A stretch of DNA of 64,000 bases from JAAXHH01 sp965248395 (GTDB lineage Bacteria; JAAXHH01), in assembly GCA_965248395.1 (NCBI GenBank), contig OZ252103.1, forward strand, positions 496,001-560,000. Reading direction: 5' to 3'. A program made the position numbers and the translations under genes. The number at the start of each line of letters is the position of its first letter. The stretch's first letter is position 1. The notes beneath the pieces were generated by a model. That model saw only the letters and a list, made by a program, of their open reading frames with translations. It did no database searches and had not been told where the DNA came from. Positions 28,227 through 37,180 of this stretch are shown here, piece by piece.

Positions 28227-28973
28227 ATGCGCACGCTGGTCCTCAAGATCGAATACGACGGCACCGGTTTCCTCGGCTGGCAACTCCAGCCCGAGGGACG
28301 TACCGTGCAATCCGTCCTGGAAGAGGCGATTCACACCATCCTGCAGGCCGGCATCCGCGTGACAGCGGCCGGGCGAACGGACGCCGGGGTGCACGCCACC
28401 GGGCAGGTCGTTCATTTCAAGACGGATAAGGACATGGCTGCGGATCGTCTGCAGAAGGGGCTGAATGGGGTCCTGCCGCCGGACGTAACCGTGCTGGAGA
28501 TCAAGGAGGTGGCCGGGGATTTCCACGCCCGGTTCAGCGCGGTGGGACGCAGGTATGTCTATCGCATCATCCGGCGACCCAGTGCGGTCCGACGGCACTT
28601 TGCGTGGCACGTGGCCTATCCGCTGGACGTGGATGCCATGCGCCGGGCTTGCGCTCCCCTGGTCGGCCGCCACGATTTCATGTCCTTCTGCCAGGCCACG
28701 TCGACTGTCGACGGCACGATATGCGAGATACGGGAGCTGGACTGGGTCGAGGGGGACGACGAACTCCACCTTCATATCGAGGCGAACCGCTTTCTCCACC
28801 ACATGGTGCGGACCATCGTGGGCACCGCCGTGGATATCGGCCGGGGCCGATGGCCGGAGGGCGTCATGGGCGAAATGCTGCGGGCGAAGGACAGAACGGC
28901 CGCGGGCGCCAACGCTCCGGCGCGGGGGCTCTGCCTGGAAGCGATACGCTACCCGTCCGAATTCGGGATCTGA
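28227..28973 (+). CDS. truA: tRNA pseudouridine(38-40) synthase
   Basis: A 248-aa TruA that isomerises uridines 38-40 in the tRNA anticodon arm. The catalytic Asp is in AAGRTDAGVHATGQV (about residue 52). Other family segments are IEYDGTGFLGWQLQP at the N-terminus and RFLHHMVRTIVGTAVDIGRG near the C-terminus. It starts 20 bp after ecfT. Its last 25 bp overlap, tail to tail, the 3' end of the trmJ-like gene on the other strand. Confidence 0.95.
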   Translation: MRTLVLKIEYDGTGFLGWQLQPEGRTVQSVLEEAIHTILQAGIRVTAAGRTDAGVHATGQVVHFKTDKDMAADRLQKGLNGVLPPDVTVLEIKEVAGDFHARFSAVGRRYVYRIIRRPSAVRRHFAWHVAYPLDVDAMRRACAPLVGRHDFMSFCQATSTVDGTICEIRELDWVEGDDELHLHIEANRFLHHMVRTIVGTAVDIGRGRWPEGVMGEMLRAKDRTAAGANAPARGLCLEAIRYPSEFGI

Positions 28974-29731
28974 GGGGCACGTCGATCCACGTACGCATCT
29001 ATCTCGTCGCAGACCTTGTGCAGCGTAGCGACATCGCGCCGTTCCAGGCGCAGGCTGCGGCGCAGGACGCGCCGGATGGACCGCAGAAAGGTCTCCTCGT
29101 TCGGTCGGGGCGTGAAACCGAGCCGGAGCAGCGTCCCGTGAATTCGGCGACAGACCCGCTCTACTTCCTGGTTTTCGGCCAGGCGCACTTCGGAAGCAGG
29201 CGGCGCCTCTCCGCAGAGTCGGAAAAGTTCGTAGGCGCAGACCATGACCGACTGGGACAGGTTGAGGGAAGGGTAGGTCGTCGCCGCGGGGATCCGGGCT
29301 ATGACGTTGCAGCGTTGCAGTTCGTCGTTCAGGAGTCCTCTGTCTTCCCGCCCGAAGAGGATCCCGGCGGGCTGCGTCCGCGCCACGGCGGCCAGTTCGG
29401 CGCAGGCCTGGTCCATGGGCTGAATCGGGTTCAGCCAGTTTCTGCGCGATCGGTTGGTCGTGCCGACGACAAGGGCCAGGTCTTCCAACGCTTCCTCCAC
29501 GGTCTCGACGACCCGGGCGGTGTCGAGGATACCCCCGGCGCCGTAGGCCATCCAGTGTGCCTCCGCTTCCAGACGGAATTCGACCGGGTTGACAAGGACG
29601 AGCCTGGAGAGGCCCATGGTCGTCATGGCCCGGGCGACGGCGCCGATGTTGCCGGGCACCTTCGGTTCTACGAGAACAATGTGGATGCGGGAGAAATAGT
29701 CCGGTGCGATGCTTTCCGATCGATCAGCCAT
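28949..29731 (-). CDS. trmJ: tRNA 2'-O-methyltransferase TrmJ (SPOUT family)
   Basis: A 260-aa RNA methyltransferase of the TrmH/SpoU group, most like TrmJ, which methylates the ribose of position 32 in tRNA. Motifs: IVLVEPKVPGNIGAVARAM (motif 1 with Asn/Arg), ILFGREDRGLLNDEL (motif 2) and YPSLNLSQSVMVCAYELFR (motif 3, knot). A C-terminal extension follows, as in TrmJ. It is convergent with truA, overlapping by 25 bp, and lies upstream of nothing else in an obvious operon. Confidence 0.9.
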   Translation of the reverse strand: MADRSESIAPDYFSRIHIVLVEPKVPGNIGAVARAMTTMGLSRLVLVNPVEFRLEAEAHWMAYGAGGILDTARVVETVEEALEDLALVVGTTNRSRRNWLNPIQPMDQACAELAAVARTQPAGILFGREDRGLLNDELQRCNVIARIPAATTYPSLNLSQSVMVCAYELFRLCGEAPPASEVRLAENQEVERVCRRIHGTLLRLGFTPRPNEETFLRSIRRVLRRSLRLERRDVATLHKVCDEIDAYVDRRAPQIPNSDG

Positions 29732-29870
29732 GAGAGATATCCCGGGGTCTTTCCGGGCGGTGAGGAGCGGCGGCCCTCGGCGGGATGCGGCTGGACACTT
29801 CAGGAGAATGAACCGGCTGAAGCGCGGCAGGGGGCGCCGGGCGCGGGTAGGGTCGCGGATCGGTCCTTGC

Positions 29871-30026
29871 CTATTCCCTGGACTCCAGTTCTTCCACGGC
29901 GGCTCTGAGCTCGGCGATCTCCGCTTCCAGCTTCTTTTCGCGGCCGGCCAGCGTGAAGAGGTAAACGAACAACCCGATCCATATCAGGGTATAGGCGGAA
30001 AACAGGTACCAGAAGTTCTGATCCAC
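29871..30026 (-). CDS. CcmD-like small membrane protein
   Basis: A 51-aa protein with one N-terminal transmembrane helix (FWYLFSAYTLIWIGLFVYLFTLAG) followed by a short charged coiled-coil tail (REKKLEAEIAELRAAVEELE), the layout of CcmD-family proteins that hold the heme exporter CcmABC and CcmE together. A GTG at 30026, about 10 nt after AAGGAG, gives a start directly at VDQNFWYLF. An upstream GTG at 30059 would add 11 basic residues. It follows ccmC after about 120 bp at the end of the ccm operon. Confidence 0.75.
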   Translation of the reverse strand: MDQNFWYLFSAYTLIWIGLFVYLFTLAGREKKLEAEIAELRAAVEELESRE

Positions 30027-30148
30027 GGGTTTCACTCTCCTTCGGCTCGCAATACTCACCTGTAGCTATACTTGTGCTTGCTGAATGCGCTGTGCTTGCT
30101 GTATGTGCTGTACGTGCCTTTCATGTGCCGTTCGCGTTTTGTACGCGC

Positions 30149-30871
30149 TCAAGCCCCTACGCTACCGGGGTGCCGGTGCTCCACGCGGTCCCGCAGGGCT
30201 TCCGTCTCGTCGCGCAGACGCTCCAACGCCATCCGCCGGCCCATGAGGTAGAAGAAGAACAGGGTGAAAACGACCGCCGACACGCCCAGCGCAATGCGCA
30301 TATCGACTTCCATCCCCGCGCCCAGGCCCTCCTCCGTCATGACCAGGGAGTCGGGATGCAGGCCCCGCCACCACATGGTCGCGAAATGGATGAAGGGGAT
30401 GTCCAGGGTGCCGAGTATGCCCAGCACGGCGAGGAATGTCCTCACCTGGGGTATGTCGTCGCCGTAGACGCGCAGCATCAGGTAGGCCACGTAGATGAGC
30501 CAGAGTATCATGGAGAACGTGAGACGGGGATCCCAGGTCCACCACGTGCCCCACACCGGTTTGCCCCAGATCGGTCCGGTGACCATCACGAAACAGCAGA
30601 ACACGAACCCTATTTCCGCCGCGCTGTAGGCCACGATGTCCCACTTGCGTTCCCGGAGCCACAGGTAGATGACGCTCGAAACGCCCACCAGCACGAACGC
30701 GAACTCCGCGATCCAGGCGGAAGCGACGTGGAAATACATGATCCGCTGCACATCGCCCATGACCCGCTCCCGGGGCGCCCAGATCAGCGAGAGGTACAGC
30801 GAGGCGACCAGTCCCGCGAGGCAGATGAGTCCAAATGGCGTGATGCGCAGGCGGGTGGCTATACCGGCCAT
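30149..30871 (-). CDS. ccmC: Heme exporter protein CcmC
   Basis: A 240-aa membrane protein of cytochrome c maturation system I that attaches heme to CcmE. The tryptophan-rich WWD motif is visible as KPVWGTWWTWDPRLT on a periplasmic loop, with flanking conserved His residues (MYFHVASAW; FIHFATMWW). Six hydrophobic helices are apparent. It starts 3 nt after the ccmB stop, so the two are co-translated. The C-terminal tail is charged. Confidence 0.93.
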   Translation of the reverse strand: MAGIATRLRITPFGLICLAGLVASLYLSLIWAPRERVMGDVQRIMYFHVASAWIAEFAFVLVGVSSVIYLWLRERKWDIVAYSAAEIGFVFCCFVMVTGPIWGKPVWGTWWTWDPRLTFSMILWLIYVAYLMLRVYGDDIPQVRTFLAVLGILGTLDIPFIHFATMWWRGLHPDSLVMTEEGLGAGMEVDMRIALGVSAVVFTLFFFYLMGRRMALERLRDETEALRDRVEHRHPGSVGA

Positions 30872-30874
30872 GGT

Positions 30875-31555
30875 TCATTCCTCCACGATATACTCGAACA
30901 GCATGACGGACGCGACCAGGAAGACGACCGTGAACACCGAAAGCAGCCTGATCCAGTTCGTCATGTCCTGCCAGTCCCCGCCCTCGAACGTGGTCCGCGT
31001 CGTCTCCACCAGCGCGATCAGCACGGGAGAGGCAACGGGCAACAGCAGGACGGGCAGCATGACGTCCCGCATGCGCGTATTGACGGCCACGGCGGCAAAC
31101 AGGGTGGCGATGGACGAGAATCCGACCGTTCCCAGAAAGAATACAACCAACAGTTTAGACAGATAGGGCAGGATTGTCATGTTGAAAAAAAGTACGAACA
31201 GGGGAAGCACCGCCAGTTGGACGAGACCGATGAGCGTGATATTGCCCAGCAGCTTGCCGAGGAATATGGACCCGCGGTCGATCGGCGCGAGGAGCAGTCC
31301 GTCGAAGGTGCCCCGGTCTTTTTCCGGCGCGAAGGACCGGCTCGCGCTCAGCATGCCCGCGAAGGCAAAGGCCACCCAGATCATGCCGGGCACCACGCGC
31401 TCCACGACGTTCGGGCCCGTGTTGAAGGCGAAGTTGAAGATGACCATGACGATCAGCGAGAAGACGAACATGGTCACGACACGCTCGCGCGTTCTATACT
31501 CCACGACCATGTCCTTGCGGTAGATCAGCCACGATTGGGCGAGGAAAGATCTCAT
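30875..31555 (-). CDS. ccmB: Heme exporter permease CcmB
   Basis: A 226-aa ABC-2 type membrane subunit that works with CcmA in cytochrome c maturation. It has six hydrophobic segments and the family stretch RERVVTMFVFSLIVMVIFNFAF at the N-terminus, then SRSFAPEKDRGTFDGLLLAPIDRG in the cytoplasmic coupling loop, a CcmB hallmark. It lies between ccmA (about 50 bp upstream) and ccmC. Confidence 0.94.
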   Translation of the reverse strand: MRSFLAQSWLIYRKDMVVEYRTRERVVTMFVFSLIVMVIFNFAFNTGPNVVERVVPGMIWVAFAFAGMLSASRSFAPEKDRGTFDGLLLAPIDRGSIFLGKLLGNITLIGLVQLAVLPLFVLFFNMTILPYLSKLLVVFFLGTVGFSSIATLFAAVAVNTRMRDVMLPVLLLPVASPVLIALVETTRTTFEGGDWQDMTNWIRLLSVFTVVFLVASVMLFEYIVEE

Positions 31556-31602
31556 GGGGGTGTGAATCTCCCGGTTTTCGTTCCGCGCGGGGCGGTCCTT
31601 CG

Positions 31603-32313
31603 CTACACCGCGTGGTGCCGGTAGGTCTTTTCAAATTCGGCCGGCGACAGGTCACTGGCGGCAGCCTCGAAAACGAGGCGTCCGCGGTTCAGGATGGCCA
31701 CGCGGTCGGCCGATTCCAGGCCGCGGATCAGGTCGTGAGTCACCAGGAGGATCGTCTTGTTCCGCGCAGTCAGGATCGTTTTCAGCATGACCAGCGCGTC
31801 CTGGTCCAAGCCGGAATAGGGCTCGTCGAGCAGCAGGATATCCGGATCGTGCAGCATGGCGCGAGCCAGGGCCACCCGCTGGCACATCCCCCGCGAAAGC
31901 GTACGGACCGGGCTGCCCTTCCTGCCGATCATGCCCACCGTGTGCAGCAGTTCTTCGATCCGCTCCTGGCGGTTTTCGACGCCGTACAGGTCCCCGTAAA
32001 AACGCAGGTTCTCGAATACGGTCAGTTCGTCGTAGAGATAGGTTTGGTACGACAGCACGCCGATTCGCTGTCCCAGGGATTCATCGCGGTCCTTTGTGAT
32101 GTCCGCGCCGTCCAGCAGCACCTCTCCACGGGAAGGACGCACAAGACCGGCTATGATGCCCAGCAGGGTTGACTTGCCCGCGCCGTTGGGACCGAACAGG
32201 GCCAGGAACGATCCCGGCGCCACGTCCAGGTCCACCCGGTGCAGCGCCCTGAAACGGCCGTAGGTCTTCGTCAACTGACGGATGTTGATGCCAGGGGCGG
32301 CTGGATCACCCAT
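31603..32313 (-). CDS. ccmA: Heme exporter ATPase CcmA
   Basis: A 236-aa ABC ATPase of the cytochrome c maturation release complex (CcmABCD-E). Walker A is GPNGAGKSTLLGIIAGL, the signature is LSRGMCQRVALARAM and Walker B is ILLLDEPYSGLDQDA. The signature has SRG in place of SGG, as is common in CcmA. The ATG at 32313 overlaps the end of the upstream gene's frame (stop at 32306-32308), which suggests translational coupling. ccmB follows. Confidence 0.93.
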   Translation of the reverse strand: MGDPAAPGINIRQLTKTYGRFRALHRVDLDVAPGSFLALFGPNGAGKSTLLGIIAGLVRPSRGEVLLDGADITKDRDESLGQRIGVLSYQTYLYDELTVFENLRFYGDLYGVENRQERIEELLHTVGMIGRKGSPVRTLSRGMCQRVALARAMLHDPDILLLDEPYSGLDQDALVMLKTILTARNKTILLVTHDLIRGLESADRVAILNRGRLVFEAAASDLSPAEFEKTYRHHAV

Positions 32314-33511
32314 CACCGCTCCCGGGTTGCCGCAGCCTGTGCGCCCGGTCCTTCAGGCCCTCCCGGCGGCTGCGATAGGACTTCTCGGCCAGGTTTCCCG
32401 CCGCATACCGGTCGTCCAGATCGGCCATGGCCTGGATGATCGCCGCGTATTTTCGTTCGTCCTCCGGCGCTAGTTCGGCAGGGGCCGGGGGGTCGTCCGA
32501 CTGGTCGGGCTTGACCCGGATGCCCACGACAAGACCGGCAGCCACGATGAGCACCGCGAATCCAAGCATGCCCCACTTCATGACGTCCTGCCACACGAGA
32601 ATGACGGGGAACGCGACTTCTACCGACATGCCCTGCTGCAGTCCCACGCGATTCGAAAGCAGCAGGTATTCCTGGTCGCCGACTTGCTGCGCACCGTCGT
32701 TGGTCAGGTTGACGGTGGTAACGGTCTCGCTGCTCGGCGAGACCAGCACCTGGACGCGATCGACGTCATAATCCATCTTCCTTGCGAGCCGGTGGTCGAT
32801 CGACGCCCTGTCCACGTTGTAGGCGTACACGATCCGCGCGGTCCCCGGTGGTACGGGCGCCGAAAACAACAGCCCCCGATCGGTATGCTGAAGCCCCTCC
32901 ACCATCGGCTGCAGTCCGAACGCGGCGGGGGGAAGGGAGTAGATCAGGCCCAGGCCTACGCCGGGCGGCGGCGCGAAGGTCGAGTTGCCCCTGTTCTCCA
33001 CGACAATGATTTCCGTGATGTTCAGGATATCGGGATTAGCATCTATAACCAGGTGAACGGCGCTGTGGACCAGGGCCGTTTCCTCCGTAGTGATCTCGAA
33101 TACGTGCAGGACCGTTTCCTGGTTGCCGGCGCTCGGTTCCAGGGGGATGTGTTCGGTAAGGTAGGGTATTTCAAGGTACCTGGTGGCGACCACGTAGTGC
33201 GACCCGTCGGCCGGCAGTCCGGTAAATTCGTACCGGCCCCCGCGGTCGGTCACGACCCGTGAAAGGGTCTCTTCCGCGCCTTCTTCGCTGCTGTGGCGCA
33301 TCAGGGTGACCTCGTGCCCCGCCATCGGCAGGCCGGTGGTGCCGTTCACGACGGTGAGGCCGATGCTTCCCGTTTCCTGGGCGTGTGCCAGTCTTCCTGG
33401 CAGGCCTGGCCAGGCCTGCCAGTCTGTCCACGCCAGCATGGATGCAAAGGCCAGCAAGACCGCATAATAAACAAAAAGCCCCGAAGGGCTGGCAAACAGG
33501 TGACGATTCAT
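32306..33511 (-). CDS. Exported protein with carboxypeptidase-regulatory-like domain, ccm-linked
   Basis: A 401-aa protein. The N-terminal hydrophobic segment (FVYYAVLLAFASMLAWTDW) can serve as a signal. Residues about 48-140 form a carboxypeptidase-regulatory-like beta sandwich (GSIGLTVVNGTTGLPMAGHEV). A second beta-rich domain follows, then one transmembrane helix near residues 310-330 (WGMLGFAVLIVAAGLVVGI). The cytoplasmic tail has a short helical repeat (IIQAMADLDDRYAAGNLAEKSYRSRR) like that in the neighbouring CcmI-like protein. It is coupled to ccmA by overlap, so it probably helps cytochrome c maturation or apocytochrome handling. Its precise role is unknown. Confidence 0.65.
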   Translation of the reverse strand: MNRHLFASPSGLFVYYAVLLAFASMLAWTDWQAWPGLPGRLAHAQETGSIGLTVVNGTTGLPMAGHEVTLMRHSSEEGAEETLSRVVTDRGGRYEFTGLPADGSHYVVATRYLEIPYLTEHIPLEPSAGNQETVLHVFEITTEETALVHSAVHLVIDANPDILNITEIIVVENRGNSTFAPPPGVGLGLIYSLPPAAFGLQPMVEGLQHTDRGLLFSAPVPPGTARIVYAYNVDRASIDHRLARKMDYDVDRVQVLVSPSSETVTTVNLTNDGAQQVGDQEYLLLSNRVGLQQGMSVEVAFPVILVWQDVMKWGMLGFAVLIVAAGLVVGIRVKPDQSDDPPAPAELAPEDERKYAAIIQAMADLDDRYAAGNLAEKSYRSRREGLKDRAHRLRQPGSGDG

Positions 33512-33521
33512 GGGATCACCG

Positions 33522-34127
33522 CTAAGTCAGTTTTTCTCCGCACTCCGCGCAGAACTTGGCCGAGGCCGGGTTCTCCGTGCCGCATTCTCCGCATGTGCTA
33601 CGTTTCAATGAAGCGCCGCACTCGATACAGTAGTTCGCGGTTTCCTCGTTGACCGTGCCGCAACTCCCACATGCGAGGGTGGTCGGGGCCGGTGGTTTTT
33701 GATCGACGGTGATCTTATCCAAATCCTTCTCGTCCTGGCCGATCACGTCAGTCTTCTTGTCCACCTCAGTCGTCTTCTCGGCGGCCGGCGCTGGCCCCCG
33801 GCTCCTGCGTATATCCAGTACCGCTTCTTCTATCTGCGACGCGACGGGTAGTTCGGTGGCGGCACTCCGGTCCAGTTCGTCCAGCACGTCTGACGCTTCC
33901 TTCATGTACTCCTGCCTGAGCGCCTCGTGATCCTCGGCCGCCAGCTTGCCCATGCTGAAATCGATGTTCAGCTCGCGGATGGCCGAGTAGATGAAGTCCT
34001 TCTTCTTCAGCAGATCGTCCCGGCGAGACCGGGCGACCATGGGACGGCGGCCCGACCCTTCCAGCATCGGACTGATCATGAAGGCCAGCACGCCCAGCGC
34101 GAGCAGTCCGCACGCGACCAGTGTCAT
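33522..34127 (-). CDS. CcmI-like membrane protein with C-terminal zinc ribbons
   Basis: A 201-aa protein with one N-terminal membrane helix (LVACGLLALGVLAFMISPM), a CcmI-like helical segment (SAIRELNIDFSMGKLAAEDHEALRQEY), a variable acidic linker, and two tandem zinc-ribbon pairs (CGSC..CIEC and CGEC..CAEC) at the C-terminus. CcmI N-terminal domains join the ccm system to the haem lyase. The added double zinc ribbon is typical of proteins in this group of bacteria rather than of E. coli CcmI. It lies 55 bp after ccmE and 10 bp before the next gene in the ccm operon. Confidence 0.65.
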   Translation of the reverse strand: MTLVACGLLALGVLAFMISPMLEGSGRRPMVARSRRDDLLKKKDFIYSAIRELNIDFSMGKLAAEDHEALRQEYMKEASDVLDELDRSAATELPVASQIEEAVLDIRRSRGPAPAAEKTTEVDKKTDVIGQDEKDLDKITVDQKPPAPTTLACGSCGTVNEETANYCIECGASLKRSTCGECGTENPASAKFCAECGEKLT

Positions 34128-34181
34128 AGCCCGAATCGGCTCCTCCCGTACGCGCTCCGGCCGAACCGGCGCGCAGCCCTG

Positions 34182-34643
34182 CTAGGACCGGGGAAGCTGT
34201 TCCGGCGACTTCGGCTCGGTCTGCTCATACTGACCGTATCCCTCCTCGCTCTCGTACTTTGACGGACACTTGGCGTACAGCGTGTGGGCGTTAAAGGTCC
34301 CGTCCCGTCCATATCCGCCCTCCACGACCACTTCCGATTCGTCTCTGAACGTGTCGGGAACCACGCCGGTATACACGACGGCCGTCTGCATACCGCCTTC
34401 GTGGGCCATGAAACGGATGCGCAGGGTACCCACGTCGCCCCGTTCGATCGACCCGTTCATGACTTTACCGTGCAGCCGCATATTCTCGTCGTAATCCACG
34501 TCGCCCGTTTCGATGGCGGTTTTCAGTTCGCTTACCGTCAGGTAGTACATCGTCGCATCGGTCGCTCCGGTATAGATCAGGTAACCGATGGCGGCAATCA
34601 CCAGGCCGAAGCCGACCAGGAATTTTCTCTGCTTCTTTCTCAT
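34182..34643 (-). CDS. ccmE: Cytochrome c maturation heme chaperone CcmE, Cys-type
   Basis: A 153-aa periplasmic haem chaperone anchored by one N-terminal helix (KFLVGFGLVIAAIGYLIYTG). The OB-fold body includes MRLHGKVMNGSIERGD and GVVPDTFRDESEVVVEGGY. The haem-attachment site reads AKCPSKYE, a CxxxY motif in place of the HxxxY of E. coli CcmE. This Cys form is known from some Desulfovibrio and archaeal systems. The ATG at 34643 follows GGAGAG at good spacing; a 24-codon upstream extension has no support. It is first in the ccm operon. Confidence 0.92.
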   Translation of the reverse strand: MRKKQRKFLVGFGLVIAAIGYLIYTGATDATMYYLTVSELKTAIETGDVDYDENMRLHGKVMNGSIERGDVGTLRIRFMAHEGGMQTAVVYTGVVPDTFRDESEVVVEGGYGRDGTFNAHTLYAKCPSKYESEEGYGQYEQTEPKSPEQLPRS

Positions 34644-34935
34644 GAGACTCTCCATGTTTGATTTGTCCCGCGCAACGCACGCAATATAGGCGGTCAGGCC
34701 GGTTCCGGCAAGCACTATTTGAACCGGCTGCCGGCCCGCAGGCAGCCCGTTGGCACGTGTTTTCGCCGCCGTGAACGCCCTCGGACCGGGAAGGCAAATA
34801 TGCTTGACACCCCACCGTGACTCCGCTACCTTACGCCGGAACTTGACCCGTCAGGAACCTCGAAGAGGGATCATCGCGCCTGCCCCGTAACCGCCCGTTT
34901 TCGCGCCCCGGTTCGACTGTCCCTTCAGGAGTATC

Positions 34936-35853
34936 ATGGCTGAATTCACGTCTGCCCAGGATGTCATCCAGCGCTTCGAAGTCCAAAACTACATCTGCGG
35001 TCCCGACCTGGCCACGCCCATCTTTCTCATGGAACGGCTCGAGAAGCCGCTGCTGGTCGAGGGTCCGCCCGGCGTCGGCAAGACCGAGATCGCGAAATCC
35101 CTCTCCGGCGCGCTGAACCGGCGCCTGATCCGTCTGCAGTGCTACGAAGGCCTGGACGAATCCAAAGCGCTTTACGAATGGGAATACACCAAGCAGCTGC
35201 TGTACACGCAGATGCTCAAGGACCGAATCGGCGACCTGCTGAAACATACCGATACACTCGGCAACGCGGTCGAGGCGCTCAACCGGGAGGACACCGCGTT
35301 CTTCTCCAGGCACTTCCTGCTCCCGCGGCCCCTGCTGGAGGCCATCCTTGCGCCGGAGCCCGTCGTCCTGCTGATAGACGAGATCGACCGGTCGGACGAT
35401 GAATTCGAGAGTTTCCTCCTCGAGGTGCTGAGCGACTTCCAGGTCAGCATCCCGGAACTCGGCACGCTTAACGCCGCCCAGCGGCCCCTGGTGGTGTTGA
35501 CGAGCAACGCCAACCGGAACCTGTCCGAGGCGCTCAGGCGGCGCTGTCTATACCTCTATATCAACTATCCCACCCTCGAGCAGGAAATCCGGATCGTCCT
35601 CCGCAAGACTCCCGGCATCGACGAGGACCTGGCGAACCAGGTCGTCCGGTTCGTACAGAAAATCAGAACGCTCAACATGCGCAAGCCCCCCAGCATCGCC
35701 GAAACGATCGACTGGGCGCTGGCGCTGGTGGTCCTGAACGCGCAGCACCTGTCACGCGATATCCTTTCGAGCACGCTGAACGTCCTTCTGAAGGACCGGG
35801 AGGATATCGAACGGATCATGCGGGACGGCTACCATGATCAAGCGGCTGGTTGA
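34936..35853 (+). CDS. MoxR-family AAA+ ATPase (CoxD-like)
   Basis: A 305-aa AAA+ ATPase with Walker A (EGPPGVGKTEIAKSLSG), Walker B (VVLLIDEIDRSDDEFE) and sensor 1 (VVLTSNANRNLSEALRRR). MoxR/CoxD ATPases work with VWA-domain proteins as chaperones for metal-centre insertion or complex assembly. An AGGAG ribosome site lies 5 nt upstream. Its 3' end overlaps the following CoxE-like VWA gene by 20 bp, so the two are translated together. The substrate is unknown; no CO-dehydrogenase gene is nearby. Confidence 0.9.
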   Translation: MAEFTSAQDVIQRFEVQNYICGPDLATPIFLMERLEKPLLVEGPPGVGKTEIAKSLSGALNRRLIRLQCYEGLDESKALYEWEYTKQLLYTQMLKDRIGDLLKHTDTLGNAVEALNREDTAFFSRHFLLPRPLLEAILAPEPVVLLIDEIDRSDDEFESFLLEVLSDFQVSIPELGTLNAAQRPLVVLTSNANRNLSEALRRRCLYLYINYPTLEQEIRIVLRKTPGIDEDLANQVVRFVQKIRTLNMRKPPSIAETIDWALALVVLNAQHLSRDILSSTLNVLLKDREDIERIMRDGYHDQAAG

Positions 35854-37069
35854 ATTCGCCAGACTACTGCGGCAGTCCGGCGTACGCGTATCCATGGCAG
35901 AGACCCTGGACGCCGCCGAAATGCTAAGGCACGCGCCGGTCACCGAACGGCCGGCCTTCAAGGCGTCCCTGCGGACCACCCTGGTAAAATCCCACGAGGA
36001 TATCCCCGCCTTCGACGAGGCCTTCGAACGGTTTTTCCTGGTTCAGGTGGGAGACGACGCGGAAGAACTCGACGATCCGTGCGGTGAGACCGAGGGTCCG
36101 CCCGGCGGCCAGCCTGACCTCGACCAACTTCCCGATGACGGGGAACAGGACACCCGGCGTTTCCAGGACGAGCAGGGTGAGGCCATGGCTAGGGACGGCG
36201 ATGGGGACCCTGCGGACGGCGACGAGCCGGAGGACCTGGAAGGCGACGTGGAGCGGATGCTGGCCCGCGTGCAGGTGGGGGACCAGGGTTCAGATGCCGT
36301 CACGGAACCCGGCACGCAACCGAACCAGCATGCAGAGAACGTCGACCTCTACCAGGAACTGCCCCCGGGCGACGTTGAAAACCTCTACGAGACGGTGGAG
36401 GAACTGGCCCGGAATCTCGTGACGCGCAAATCGCTGCGTTTCAGGAAGTCGCGCCACGGCAGGGTCGATATCAAGAAAACGATCCAGCGGAGTTTTCGTA
36501 CGGGCAACCTGCCCTTTCACATCATTTACAAGCACCGCAAGATCAAGAAAAACGAACTGGTCGTGTTATGCGATGTTTCGGGATCGGTCTGGGAGGTCGC
36601 CCGGTTCTTCATCAAGCTGGTCCACGAAATGCAGAACCAGTTCAGCCAGGCCCGCAGTTTTCTCTTCGTGGACCGGATCAACGAGGTGACGGACGAATTC
36701 GACAGCAGACCCTTCGAAGAAATCGTCGAGGACCTGAAGGACGATCACGACCTCAATTTCTTTGGCCTGAGCGATTTCGGAAGAGCCTTCTACCAGTTCC
36801 ACGACGAACACCTCCTTTCCCTCTCCGGGAACACGGTGCTCGTCATCCTCGGCGACGCGCGGACGAACTGGTTCGACCCCCAGGACTGGGTGCTGGGTGA
36901 ATTGAAAGACAGGGTGCACCAGACGATCTGGCTGAACCCCGAGCCCGTGCAATACTGGGATACCGACGACTCCGTCATGTCCAAGTACAGTCCGCACTGC
37001 GATCACGTGTTGGAATGCAGAAACCTGGCACAGCTCCAGGAAATCGGCGAACTGATCCTCAAGGCGTAA
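35834..37069 (+). CDS. CoxE-like VWA-domain protein
   Basis: A 411-aa cytoplasmic protein, partner of the MoxR ATPase. The N-terminal 90 residues are helical (VEFARLLRQSGVRVSMAET). An acidic low-complexity linker follows (residues about 75-180), then a VWA domain with a MIDAS-like LVVLCDVSGSVWEVARFF motif (DxSxS) near residue 240 and a second LVILGDARTNW strand. This is the CoxE layout. It is coupled to the upstream ATPase by a 20-bp overlap. The pair probably remodels or metallates a target enzyme encoded elsewhere. Confidence 0.88.
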   Translation: MIKRLVEFARLLRQSGVRVSMAETLDAAEMLRHAPVTERPAFKASLRTTLVKSHEDIPAFDEAFERFFLVQVGDDAEELDDPCGETEGPPGGQPDLDQLPDDGEQDTRRFQDEQGEAMARDGDGDPADGDEPEDLEGDVERMLARVQVGDQGSDAVTEPGTQPNQHAENVDLYQELPPGDVENLYETVEELARNLVTRKSLRFRKSRHGRVDIKKTIQRSFRTGNLPFHIIYKHRKIKKNELVVLCDVSGSVWEVARFFIKLVHEMQNQFSQARSFLFVDRINEVTDEFDSRPFEEIVEDLKDDHDLNFFGLSDFGRAFYQFHDEHLLSLSGNTVLVILGDARTNWFDPQDWVLGELKDRVHQTIWLNPEPVQYWDTDDSVMSKYSPHCDHVLECRNLAQLQEIGELILKA

Positions 37070-37180
37070 ACGCAACTGGTTTTTTAGATGGCGAAACGGA
37101 CCGCGGGACGGCACTTTGGATAGCGGAACGACGGACTGATCAAACCGACCGGCCGGTCCGCCGGCATGGAGGCGACACCA

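Noticed and set aside
29709..30065. Plus-strand frame between trmJ and ccmD-like gene
   Set aside because: It overlaps the CcmD-like gene antisense and has no recognisable features.
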